Of a stretch of DNA of 64,000 nucleotides, positions 23,150-35,100 are shown one piece after another. The DNA comes from Massariosphaeria phaeospora (lineage: Eukaryota > Ascomycota > Dothideomycetes > Pleosporales): positions 186,001 through 250,000 of the forward strand of contig JAADJZ010000026.1 in the NCBI GenBank assembly GCA_011032825.1, given 5' to 3'. The position numbers and the translations under genes were made by a program. The first letter of the stretch is position 1. Each line of letters starts with the position of its first letter. Below the pieces are notes generated by a model. The model searched no databases and was not told where the DNA came from. It saw only the letters and a list, made by a program, of their open reading frames with translations.

Positions 23150-25722
23150 TCAGAACCTCCCCACACTAAAACTCGCCGTCTGCTCACTATACAAACTCAT
23201 CTCATCCGCGCCCCTACTCCTCACACTCAAACTCGGCGTCGACCCCCCATTGACACCAGGCCCACCAGGCCCACCCGCCGCCGCAATCTTCCTCAACCCA
23301 TCCAAACTGCGCACCTCGGCCAACCTGCCCAGCTGATCCCCTCCTCCTCCCCCGGCCCCGCCCCCTCCGCCCTCCACACTACTGCCACTCCCCACACGAC
23401 CCTCCCGCCGCAAATAATCCGCATACAGTTTCGCGCTGGTGAACTTCGCGCTTGCGGCGCCCATCATGCCGCGCAGCGGCCAGTCCTCGCGCGCGTACTC
23501 GCTGGCGTGCAGCGGTGAGCGGCCGAGCATGTTGGTTGTGGAGGAGGATGGATGATTCAGGGACGCCATGCCCATGCCCATGGGCGGCGGCGGCGCGCGG
23601 TTCAAGCTGCCGTTGAGCAGCTCGCCGCCGTCGACCATGACGACCATGATGACGCCCGGTTTGGAGTCCGACCCCATGAGCGGCGTGCAGTGAATCCAGC
23701 GGGGCTTGCCGGTGGCGCCGCTATTGCCGGCGTGGCCGCCGAAGTCGTGCTCGTCGGCGCTGGAGCCCGAGCCCACGGTCGTGGCGGATTGCCGCGAGGC
23801 TTGCGGCAGCCAGGAGATCTTGGCTGTGACGCCGACGCCCTGGGCGAGGGCGTCGACGAGCCCGTCGCGCACGTGTTGCGGGCCGCCGATGCGGTCCATG
23901 AGCCGGGATTGCGAGAGCCCCGGGATGCGCAGCGCGGCCGAGGTGAAGATTATGCGGAGAGAGGGGTAGGGGCGGATGAGGAGGTACTGTGGTTGTTTTC
24001 TTAGTAGAGCTTTTAGAAGATCGGGGTTTGCAAGCCTTACATTCTGGTACACGCCTGGGAGCTTCCCGGAAGGTCCGAGATGGCTCGACGCGTAGACGTT
24101 TGGGCCGGGGAGGTCGTCCATGCCGACAAAGCGACGCGTCGTGGTAGCGGCTCGGGACGCAGTGCTGCGGATCGAGTCTATGGACTTCCGCCGATTTCGA
24201 TTTCGAATGATGTCCATTTCTTCATCGTTGAAGCGTTCGCCCAGTTCACGGAGGATTTTGAGGGGTGTGTTTTGGTCGACTGGGTCCACGTCTGTTGCTG
24301 TCTCAGTAACTTCGAGATCCTTGGCGACGAGTCTCTTGAAGGATTCTAGACCGCGGCCGTCCTCAATTAAATGGGATATGTCTATTTGACAGCCGATGTA
24401 GTAGCGTACGTTGCCTTTGTGGTCCATGAGTGGAGCCATCATAACCTGAGATTGTCAGTAGAGAGATTTTGGAAGGTAAAAAATTGAACGTTGAGTACCG
24501 TATGAACTTGCATAATTCGCTGAACTCTAGTAGGGGGTATTTGACATTCGATTGAGAAGATAGAGCAAATAGGGGTGAGTTTGGAAGCCTCGTTAGAGCT
24601 CACGAAGATTCTCCTTCCTAGCGTTCAGCGAATATCGCAGATTCATACGGTAGTGACAATGAAATTGTGTGGAGTGCAGTCGAAGGACTTACGAGGTTGA
24701 GAAACGGGCTTCCATCGCGACGGCTATCGAGAGCAGTTAGTTCTTATGTTACTGCGCTTTAGTGAACTGAGTCTTACTAATTCAGCAAAATCTCGCTGAG
24801 TTCCTGGCCGTTTTGGATAGCCTGTGTTATACGCTTCACTGCAGCTCTTTGGGTCTTCGGGCCTTGCAAAAACCGGCAATTCTTCCCGATGACATACTCT
24901 CGGCCGTATTGGGTTGTAGTGTAGAACTCTATTGAATTAGTTAGCCATATATAATCCCCAAGACATGGAAAACGCACCTTCAGAAGCAAAGACAATTGGG
25001 TTGTCAGGTCGAGAAGGGTCTGTCATACAGTATACCTCAGCTAATCCCTGGACCAAATCCTTCATCATTGGGGTATTCGTGCCTGTTATTTCCTTCACCA
25101 AACACTCAGTAACTACGCTAACCATGCTATAGGTAATGTACGCGGGAAGAGCACTGGTCACTAACTCATCAAGCCATCCGCGCGAGAGAGTGTTGAATTT
25201 GGCGTCCACTGCTGCCGCCTCGTTCTTAGACGAATGCCGCGACTGTGGTGATATCTGTTCTGCTAGAGAATTGGCATATTGTACAGCCGTTATGGCCTTC
25301 TGGGACTGGAGATACCGGACGAGCGTGAGTGCAGCCTGCGGGCGGTATCTGTTGAGAAAAGCTGTGAAACGTTGCGAACTTGACGAATCCTTCAATATGG
25401 TATGCAAGTGGTCCGTGGCGAATAGCCGCTCCGCGAGACGCTCAGCATTCGCATAAGATACAGTGGGAGGAGGGGGTCTGAGATCGTAGGATCTCACAGT
25501 GGAAAACCGGGTGCGTGGATCGAATAATTCTTCTGGGGGAGTCGCTTTGCTCAACTCGAATATCGAAAATCCACTTGGCGGCTCCAGCAGGGTTGGGGAT
25601 ACGAGGGGGGAGTCATCCGCTTCGTTGATAGGCGGGGGCGTTAATATTTTCGAGGGTGCAAAAGCAGAAAGCGTTGGACTACTTGCTCTACGTGTGACAT
25701 AGTCGAAGTGTAATTCGCTCAT
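23150..25722 (-). CDS. RGS-LOV blue-light photoreceptor
   Basis: Flavin-binding LOV protein with an N-terminal RGS-like domain, as in the fungal BcLOV4 type, whose members bind anionic membrane lipids on blue-light exposure. Five exons: 24978-25722, 24778-24928, 24693-24723, 24041-24445 and 23150-23986, giving 722 residues. The RGS-like region is about residues 95-230 (TILKDSSSSQRFTAFLNRY). The LOV domain, about 235-340, has IVFASEGFYTTTQYGREYVI, then GKNCRFLQGPKT, whose Cys266 is the photoactive cysteine, then RRDGSPFLNLVMMAPL and YYIGCQIDIS. A C-terminal conserved block (PQYLLIRPYPSLRIIFTSAA) precedes a Gly- and Ser-rich tail. Intron 3 is 247 nt; intron 4 (23987-24040) is 54 nt, in frame and stop-free. 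The gene converges on the dihydroorotate dehydrogenase gene. Confidence 0.9.
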
Positions 25723-27051
25723 AATGTGTGGACAGATCGAATGGTTCCTAGATAAAGCCGTGAGTCATGGATAGTAGCGGGAGCAAAGACCTTACGGATG
25801 TATTTGAGGTGTCGTCCTTCTCTAAGTATTGAGACGTGACTGATGGATGTTCAAAACACTCTTCGATGCGTTAAGGACGATAAGGAGTCAACAACAAACG
25901 CTTTCCCAGATAGGGAGGATAAAAACTGATGTTCTCAGCGGGAAAAACAAAACGAATAATTCCTAAAATCAGGAGTTCAAGACCAGAGGAGATGGTAAAT
26001 TGAGGAGTACAAACTCTGGACAGAGGCTAAGGCGCGGGACGATCCCAATGGTACCTTGTGGATGGCACGCCTATGCAGCTCTTCGTAGACGGAGAGTTAT
26101 GCTGGCGCATTCTGACAATGAACAAATGAGCGTGCATCAAGCTGAAAGTCAGTTCTGTGCGTGGGAGGTGGCAAATAATGCATCTCGTAGGAACTATAGC
26201 GAGCTCGTGCAAGAAAGCGCAGCGCCTCTGGATGCAAGGGCGTACGTAGGCTGTTATCCTGTTGCACCGACCATACACTGGTCTATAGACTATACGATAA
26301 TGTGAACATTTCAATGAGGGCGTACATGTTGAATAGCGTGGTGCTCTCGCTTGGGGGCTTCGTGGATGGGCCCGGTTCCTGGGTGGTGTTCCACAGGGGT
26401 GTACGAGTGACGGTTGGCGTCCATGGATCTGGGATCTAGAGCATGTCCAACGACAGCCGCATGGCATCGATTGAGCTTCGGTGCAAGACATGTCTCTTCT
26501 ATCGGGAGTGTAGCGCTTGTAGCACATCGAATCCGCCACAGCAGAACTTCTCCGCCGCCACCGGCAATGTCTCGTAGAATTAGCCTCGGATACGGGGCTG
26601 CCAGCAAGTAGCGATGGTGGAAATCGTGCTGAGCAACGACATAGGTCGAGGGAGTATTGAGAGGCTTGGGGGTGAGTCTCGATACGGAAGCTCCGCGGAG
26701 ACTGCGACGCCTCCGCAAATCTCACGGTCGGTGGCTAGTCTACGGCGATGCCGGGTTGCACCACATGGGGGTTTTCGACTGACATCGGATGGATCCCCTG
26801 AGAGGGTGAAGGTGAGGGTTCAAGTGAAGTTGCTTAAGCGAGTCATGCCGGAAAGCTTGGCGGCGCTGCATTTCGTCATGTGAAAGCGGAGCGGCGGAAG
26901 GTCTGGCCGCACCCCACCTTCGCAATTCACTCGGGTCGCGTCGTTGTTAGTGTTTCACACCACTCGCGGTGGCTCTTCCCTTTCACCGCCCTATTCATAC
27001 CCAGCAAACTGACAGCGGTGATTCGCAGGTGGCGTCTGGGCAGACGCAGGT
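25723..27051. other. Divergent intergenic region between the RGS-LOV and CK2-beta genes
   Basis: 1.3 kb between two divergent start codons. Open frames are present on both strands (for example 26027-26725 minus), but none shows domain motifs or starts convincingly. It must contain both promoters. Confidence 0.45.
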
Positions 27052-28255
27052 ATGGACGACTTCAACAGCGACACAGACAGCGACTACACAAGCTACTGGC
27101 GCGACTGGGTATGTACACCACCACGCTCTCTTGCAACTCCGCACCACTCCCGCGCCGTGCTCTCCAACCTCCGGCTGCCACCACCACCATGGGCTGCAAA
27201 CATTGGCTGGAGAACCAGAACGGCCGGCTCGTGAAGAAGCGCCGCATTGACACCTGGTACGCCGATGCCTCCCTCCTCCCACCACTGAGTTCGCTGCTGA
27301 TGAGAGTGTAGCTTCGAGTGCCGAGACAAAGGCTACTTCGCTGCAAAACAGTGCAAACACAAGCTGGCCCTGCAGTACACCTACATCGACCGCCCGCTGC
27401 TGTTCTATAATGTTGCTGCCCACTACCGCGTCAGCCTGCAGGCACGAGCACAGCCCGACTAACAGACCGCTGCAGTTCATATCGTCCCGCGGCAACGAGT
27501 ACTTCTGCGAAATCGACGAGGAATACCTCACCGACCGCTTCAACCTCACGGGCCTGAACACCGAAGTCCAGTACTACCAGTATGCGCTCGACCTCGTCAC
27601 GGACGTCTTCGACCTCGACTGCGACGACGAGATGCGCGAGCAGATCGAGAAGTCGGCGCGCCACCTCTACGGCCTCGTCCACGCCCGCTACATCGTCACG
27701 ACTCGCGGCCTGGCAAAAATGGTACCGCCTCCCCTCATCTCTGCAAACCTCCCTCCTACAACCAACCCCGCTAACAAACACCCCCCGCTCCAGCTCGAGA
27801 AGTTCAAGAAATCCGACTTCGGCAAATGCCCCCGCGTCATGTGCGACTCGCAGCCGCTGCTCCCAATGGGCCAATCCGACGTGGCCAACACGACGCCCGT
27901 GAAGCTGTACTGCGCGCGCTGCGAGGACCTGTACAACCCCAAGTCGTCGCGGCACGCCGTCATCGACGGCGCCTACTTCGGCACCTCGTTCCACAACATC
28001 CTGTTCCAGGTGTACCCGGCCATGTCGCCGGCCAAGTCGCAGCGGCGCTACGAGCCGCGCGTCTTCGGCTTCAAGGTGCACGCCGCGGCCGCGCTGGGCC
28101 GCTGGCAGACGGACGAGCGCGAGCGCATGAAGGAGCGGTTGAAGGGCGCGCGCGTCGAGACGGGGTTTGAGGCCGAGGATGAGGAGCTCGAGGACGAGGA
28201 GGAGGACGAGGAGATGGAGGGGGATGGGTTCGAGGGCGCTGCCGTGGCGCAGTAA
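27052..28255 (+). CDS. ckb1: Casein kinase 2 regulatory (beta) subunit
   Basis: Dimeric regulatory subunit that assembles the CK2 holoenzyme and guides substrate choice in nucleus and cytoplasm. Three exons: 27052-27108, 27476-27721 and 27794-28255, giving 254 residues. The joins restore SYWRDWFISSRGNEYFCEID and GLAKMLEKFKKSDFGKCPRV. Zinc-finger cysteines are C113 and C118 (CPRVMC) and C141 and C144 (CARC), followed by EDLYNPKSSRH. The C-terminal end is acidic (ELEDEEEDEEMEGDGF). Intron 1 is unusually long for this window (367 nt) and has the donor GTATGT and the acceptor CTAACAGACCGCTGCAG. Fungi usually have two beta-type genes; this one fits the Ckb1 type, but that is less certain than the family. 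Confidence 0.94.
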
Positions 28256-29174
28256 AACGTCAGAAAGTGAGGGTGTCTTGGGCACTGTATGTTGGTGCGT
28301 CGGTATCGGCCGGCGGGGATCAGCATGGAATGGCATGGCATGGCGACCGGCGTTGAAATTCTGACATGGATGGGCTTTTGTGTGGGGTCGACTTTTGGCT
28401 TCGGGCGGCATCCATCTGCTTACAGTATACCAATGCACTCTTCCAGATCAGATCAGTTCAGATCAGTTCGGCCCTATGTACACGTGCGTGCATGACCAAA
28501 CGCAGTTGAGAAGGAAAACGACGCCGAGTACCCATGCATTATATCTATGCTAATGATGGAATGGCCTGCATGCTACATAGAAGTACAGTACAGTATAGTA
28601 CAGTCATGCTTCATCGTCGTCATCACAATCATCATCACTACACGCACGCACGCATGCCACAGCAGACACCACACACACCTCCTCTAGCGCCATACCAATC
28701 ATATAAGCAAAATATCCTTCGTTGCGTCCATAGAGTTGAATTCCAAAAACTACATCCAAGAAGCGCAGCTGCTCTGCTAAATAAACCAGACTACTCAACT
28801 CGACTTGTACACATTCCTTTCCACAGATAATCCAAAACAAAGCGAAACAGTGCCAGGACCAAAAAACACAAAACAAAACCAAACAAAAAAGGCGGCAGAG
28901 AAGGGGGTATTACGTTTTGCAAAACTCGGTACACACAGACACACACACACAGCGCTAAACCTCAAACTCAAGCCCAGACAGACAGACAGACAGCCAGACA
29001 AACTTTGCAAACCAAACCAAAACACGCACACACAAGGCAAACCACACAAACGCTACATGACCGCGCAAAAAACACAACGCCGCGCAATGCAACCCAACAA
29101 AACGTCAAAGTCAACGGCCAAACTCGAACCATCAAATCCATCCGTCGCCATAACCAACGCAAACGCTCCTCAGC
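28256..29174. other. Convergent 3' region with microsatellites
   Basis: No gene recognised between the stop of ckb1 and the stop of the large minus-strand gene. It holds imperfect GATCA repeats (28446-28466), a CA-rich tract (about 28931-28951) and CAGA tetranucleotides (about 28975-28993). The plus strand is A- and C-rich. Confidence 0.5.
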
Positions 29175-32100
29175 TCAAAGCCCCGTCATCTTCTTAAACC
29201 AACTCCCCCTCTTCCCCCCACCACCACCGCCCCCACCCTCAACAGCAGCAGCAGGCCGTCCATCCCACGTCCTAATCGGCGCATCCGCATACGCCCCCTG
29301 CGGCGGCATCGCCTGCGGCGGCGGCGGCGCAGCAGCAGCATAGCTCTTCCTGCGACTCCTGCGCTCTCTGTCTCTATCTCTATCTCTGTCTCTGTCTTCG
29401 TCGCTGGCCCGGCCACCACCACCACCACCGCCACCACCGCGGTCGCCGCCACCGCCATCGAACTGCGAGCGTCTGCGATGCGCCTTGCGGTCGCGATCGC
29501 GATCCGCGCCTCGGTCTCTATCTCTGTCTCTATCCTTGTCGCCGCCGCGGTCCTTGTCCTTGTCGCCCTTATCGCGCCTGCCCTTACGCCCCGCAATGCG
29601 CAGCCGGATATCCTCGTCCGCCGACGGCGACTCCTCGTCGGCCTGCGCCGCGTCACGCGTATCGGGCACGTGGTCGAGCACGGTTTCAGCGATGGGCACA
29701 GGGAGCGGGGGTTCGTCGGAGAAGGAGTTGACCCACGACGAGGTTTTGTCGCCGCCGCCGCCGCCGCGGGCGAGGTACGGCTGGTTGTCTTCCTCGCGTT
29801 CTTCGCGGGTACGGTGCGAGCTGCGGTGGCGGGGGCGCTGGCCGGAGCCGTTGCGCTCGTCGAAGTAGTCCATGATGGGCTCGCCGCCGTTGGTTGTTGG
29901 GTGCCCAGAGGTGCGCTTGGAACGCCGGTCTTCACGGCGACGACGCCGCTCTTCAGGATCTTCTTCCATGTGAGATCGGCGGCGCTCAGTGCGCGGGCGT
30001 GAGCCTTCGCGCTCCTTGTCTTTGCGCCGCGACGATCTTTGGTCGCGATCATCTGGAGCCTTACGCTCCTCGCGCGCAGCCTTGCGTTGTTTCTTTTCAT
30101 CCATCCGACGGAGCTTAGCCTCAGCTTCTACGTTGCGACGGGCAAGTTCTGCCATCTGACGGGCCTTCTTTTCGGCGAGGATGGCGCGTTCCTTATCGCG
30201 CTCGCGTTCGCGGCGACGTTCAGCTTTCGCCTCGACTTCCTCAAGCCCACCGCGTTGTGGTTCCTTCTCTGACTGCCGGCGTGATCTGCGATCAGCTCGT
30301 CTAGCCTCACGGTCAGGGTCGGCATCGATACTGCCGTTGGCACCGTTCGCCCCACTCATCATATTGTCGCCGTTGGGCATGTACGAAGAGCGACGGACGC
30401 TGCGGCGTTCGTGTCGCAAACGCTTCGCTTCATCTTCGGTCGGGTTGCCGCGCGTCGACGATCGCTTGCGACGCTTGCGCTCGTCTTCTGGCTCGTAAGC
30501 AGTCCGGCGGCGCTCACGTTTGTCCTCATCGGCAGCCTTCTTGCGCGAGCCGAGTCCAAACATACTCATCAGCCCGCCGGCAGCTGCAGCTCCAGTGGCC
30601 GCACCTGAGAGAGATTCTTTAGCATTCGAGTATCCGCGCTCACGTCGCGGTCGTTCGCGGCGGGGCGGTTCAGCCGGCGCGGGGTCAGCCTCCATCAGGT
30701 CGACGTCGGCTGGGTCGTCGGCGCTTGGAGGTGCAGTCAGAGGTTCAGCAGGCGTCACAGGCTCGCGCTTTGACTTGCGACGGGATGGTTCAGGTTTTGG
30801 CGCAGGTGTAGGTGATGGAGGCGCATCGTCGTCGAGCAGGTCCAGGTCGTCGTCTATAGCATACGGGTCGGGTACAGCTGCGCGCATTCGGTTAGCTCCA
30901 TGCCGACGCTTACGTCCCCAAGGACTACTATGATTCGTGGGGGCGGATTTCTTACCTCGCGCCTTGCCTTTTTCCCTCGTACTAGATCGCCGGCTTACCG
31001 AGCCCCTCATCCCCATGACCTTCGCAGCCTTTGTCGAAGCCTTCATATCGGTATCAGTCTGAGGAGGCGACATCATCGCAGCGTCCTGATCTATCGATGC
31101 ACGCCGGGACAGCGTCTTGGGGGTCGCAGAGGTGCGAGCTGGTTTGGAGCGCGACGGAGGCGGACCGCCGAAGAACGATGACAAACCAGTTCCGCCGCGC
31201 GTTGATTTAGAGCGCGAGGGTGTTTTCACCTTGTCGGACCCTGAAGATTTAGACATGACGTCCTTGTCTGCTGACGACGGAGCGCGTGTTGACTTGGAGC
31301 GAGACACGCTGGGCTTTGAAGGCGTCGCAGTACTTGTACCGTCGTCACCAGAGGCTTTTCTATTAGGCTTTTGTCGCGATGCAGCACCAGCCCCGGCGGC
31401 GCCCCAAAAACCCCATGATTGCCCGTTGGTGTTGCGCACGACTTTGGCGCGCTCCTTTTTTGCAGAGTCAGGCTTCACCTCGGGCGCTGGATCAGGTGGT
31501 GGCGTGGCGGGTCTGTCCGGGACTTCATCGTCATCTGCAATGTCCATCAACAAAGGCTCATCTACGATAGGGTCATCTTCAGGAGGCTCTTTGGGCTCTT
31601 CTTTAGGCTCTGCTTTACCCTTCTTGCCTGCCTTCTTTTTCTTGTTGTTAGAGAGAGAGAACGAACCCCAGCCCTCTTCGGCCGGGGGTGCTGGAGTTGG
31701 CTCTGGAGGAGGTGGCGACGGCGGCGGCGGGGGAGGAGGTGCTTCGACGATGGGCATTGCTTTTGACTTGCTGTTCTTTTTAGATTTTTTGGCCTTTTTA
31801 TCCACTACGACAATAGGCTCTGGTTCTGGTTCTGGCTCCACTTCCGGCTGTGTTGGCGCGGGCGGGGCAGCGTCGAATCCAAGGTCGATCAAGTCCATCT
31901 CGTCATCCATGGGAAAGCCACCTGGCACAGGTGTGGAGACCTTAGGAGCCGCTTCTGGCTCCACTTCAGGGATCACGAGAGGGACCACGATGTTTTTAGC
32001 TTTAGACTTCGAAGACTTCGAAGATTTCTCTTTCTTTAGCTTCGAAGACTTCTTTGGTGTTGGCTCGACGACCTCCACGACGGGAGGTTCTGGTGGTGGA

Positions 32101-35100
32101 GGCGGAAGCTCTTCAGGTTCAGGCTCAGCAGGTTCAGGCTCAGGCTCTGGTTCGGGCTCTGGCTCTGGCTCTGGCTCTGGTTCTTCAACCTGCGGCTTTA
32201 ACCCCAGCGCTTTTAATCGCTCGGCAATGCCGCCACCAGATTTGGATTTCTTGGATGACTTGGTTGCCTTGCGTGGTGGGTCATCAACGATCGGTGGTTC
32301 TGGTATGTTCGAGACCTCATCGATAAGCGGGATCTCCGGTGGTGACTCAGCAACCGGTTCTTCCGCTTTAGGCTCAGGCTTCTTCGTTTTGCGGAGAGAT
32401 ATCCCAAAGGCACGTCCCCAGCCGCCAACACCTTCGTCCTCCTTTGGTGTATCCTTCTCTAGTTCCGCGAGCAGATCGGCTGCGGGCACGTCCTTGACAA
32501 GGTCAAAAAGATCATCGTCGATTGTGGGGGCCGCTGGAGGTGGCGGTGGCGGTGACGGCTCCTCAACAATGACAGCCCTGCCCTTTTTCTTTTTCAACCT
32601 TTTGGACGAAGAGCTTTCAAGAAGCTCCTTCTCAGCGGCAAGGCGAGCAGCCTCAGCTTCTTCGGCCTCCCTCAAAGCCCTGTCCGCAGCCTCGGCTGCT
32701 TCTTTGGCCTCGCGATCTAAACGCTCCTGTTCTTCAAGCTCGTCCTTCTCCTTCTTTTCTCGAGCCTTTCGTTCCCTTGGCGTCTCCTTCTTCTTCGACG
32801 ATAAGCCACCCCAAGAGCCCCAGAGACTGCTGCCACCTCCCTCGGCCTCTTTTTTAGCCTTGGCGGCAGCCTCCTCAGCTTCTCGAGACTCCCTCTCAAG
32901 TCGCTCTTGTTCCTCACGCTCCCTGTCGAGTCGTTCTTGTTCTTCTCTCTCAGCGCGCTCCTGTTCTTCTCTCTCAAAGCGCTCCTGTTCTTCTCTCTCA
33001 ACACGCTCCTGTTCTTCGCGCTCAACGCGTTCCTTTTCTTCGCGTTCCCCCTTCTCCTTTTTCTCGCGAGCCTTTTTATCTTTCAACGATTCTTTCTTTT
33101 TCGATGAAAAGATGCTCCCCCAGCCAGTGCTCTTCTCAGCCTCTTCGGCCTCCTTTCTGGCTTCTTCGGCTTTTTCAAGCTCCTCCGCTTCGATGCGGGC
33201 CTTTTCTGCCGCTTCTTCGGCCTCGCGTGCCTCCTGGGCCTCACGCTCGATTCGCTCTAGCTCTTCGTTTTCCTTAGCTTCTCTCTCCAGTCGCTCCTGT
33301 TCCTCCTTCTCCTGCTTCTCTTGTTTTTCTCGTACCTTTTTCTCCCTTGGTGTCTCTTTCTTACTAGGCTCCTTTGGTACCTCTTTCTTACTAGGCTTCG
33401 AGCTCGTAGTAGCACCCCATGATCCAAAGGAGCTTTTGACGGTCGACTCTTTCTTCTTGTCGTCCTCCTTCGGTGAATCGAGTTGAATAAGGTCATCCAT
33501 AGTATCCTTTGGCGATTTGGAGGCGGAATCCTTCGTAGTGGTTTTGCTAAGCTTACCGCCATCGTCTGCAGACTCGCCCTTCTTCTTCTTCTTCTTAGTA
33601 CTTGGAACGCCCCAAAGGTCAGCTTCTTCCTTCTTCTCCTCCACCGGTGGCGGAGCCTCAATCTCTTTGAGCGGCGGCAATTCGGGTTCGAGCAGGTCAC
33701 CAGATGGATTTGACGCGGACGAGGGAGCAAGGACAGAGCCCTTTTTACCCTTCTTCGTTTTCTTACTGATGTTAAACGACTGACTGCCCCACGGATCGTC
33801 CTCGTCAGGTTTTTGGGTCGGAGTGGTCGTGTCTTCAGTGACTTCAATCGGCGTATCCTTCTTTGAGTCCTTCTTTGACTTTTTCATTCCCCAGGAAGGA
33901 GTCCCAAATTCATCTTCCTCGTCCGCCTTGGGCTCTTCTACGCCGTCGGGGCTCTGGATGGTGGCAGGATCTTCGACGATTGGCTCTGGTTCGGGGACAG
34001 GCTCCTTCTTTTTCTTCTTGCCACCCCCCCAAATCATTGAGCTAAATCCCCAGTCTGACTCCTTCTCGGGTTCGGGCTCAGCTTGCGGCTCTGGCTCTGG
34101 CTCCGGCTCTGGCTCTGGGACCGCTGGTGGTGGAGGAGGAGCGGGCGGTAGGGGTTCCTCAACTACACCCTTTTTGCTCTTCTTTCCCTTCTTTATTGTA
34201 GTTGTCGGTGTCGCACCCCAGCCAGAGGCTCCCCAGTCATCGTCCGGTTTCGATTCCACGACGGGCTCGGGTAGAGACGGCACGACGATGGGCTCATCTT
34301 GCGGTGGGTCAGGTATGACGTCAGCAACAATTCCCTTCTTGCTTTTTTTAGCCTTCTTCGTAATGGTCGTGCCGAAATCACCCCAGCTGCTGTCTGCGAG
34401 TGTCTGGTCTACCACTGGTGCGGGCTCAGGTTCGGCTATGGGTTCCGGGATAGGTGGGGAGGGTTCGGGCTCTTTTGCCCCTTTCTTGCTCTTCTTTTTC
34501 TTAGTCGTCGTCGTCGTCGTTGGCGTGGGAGCACCCCAACTTGATTCACCCCAGAGATCGTCGTCCTTCTTCTGTGGTTCAGGTTCTGCGAGCTGTGCGG
34601 CTAGCTTTTCCTGTTCGACTCTCTCCTGCTCGAGCCTCTCCTGCTCGAGCCTCTCTTGCTCAAGTTTCTCTTGCTCAAGCTTCTCCTGTTCAAGCTTTTC
34701 TTTCTCAAGCTTTTCCTTTTCGACCTTTGCCTTCTCAAGCTCCTTTTCTTTCTTCTTTTTCTGTTTAGAGTTCATTCCCTTGAAAGGATCTTCTTCGACT
34801 GGAGCTGGCTCTATGATGGGTTCAGGCTCGACCACGGGCTCCGGTTCCGGCTCAGGCACAGGCACGGGCTCTGGGGCTGCGACAGGCTCTTCTTTACCCT
34901 TCTTGCCTGCCTTCTTTTTCTTGGTGCCAGAGAGAGAGAACGAACCCCAGCCCTCGTCGGCCGGGGGCGCTGGAGTTGGCTCTGGAGGAGATGGCGGGGG
35001 CGGTTCTTCCACCTTTGGCTCCTCCTTGATTTCTTCGATGACATTTTTCTTGCCCTTCTTGCTCTTCTTTGCACTGGCGAGCGAGCCCCAGCCGAGTGCC

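Noticed and set aside
25960..25990. AGGAGTTCAAGACCAG string resembling a SINE B-box
   Set aside because: Isolated match without an A-box, tail or target-site duplication.
26027..26725. 232-codon minus-strand open frame
   Set aside because: No domain, poor start and mixed composition with many Cys/Arg/Ser; lies in the divergent promoter region.
27431..28438. 335-codon minus-strand open frame over ckb1
   Set aside because: Antisense to conserved CK2-beta exons; Arg/Leu/Val/Ala-rich shadow of high-GC third positions.
31117..33486. 789-codon open frame on the plus strand opposite the giant gene
   Set aside because: Its Ser/Gly/Phe runs are the exact complement of Lys/Glu/Pro repeats on the coding strand; no domain, and the opposite frame carries the repeat signature.
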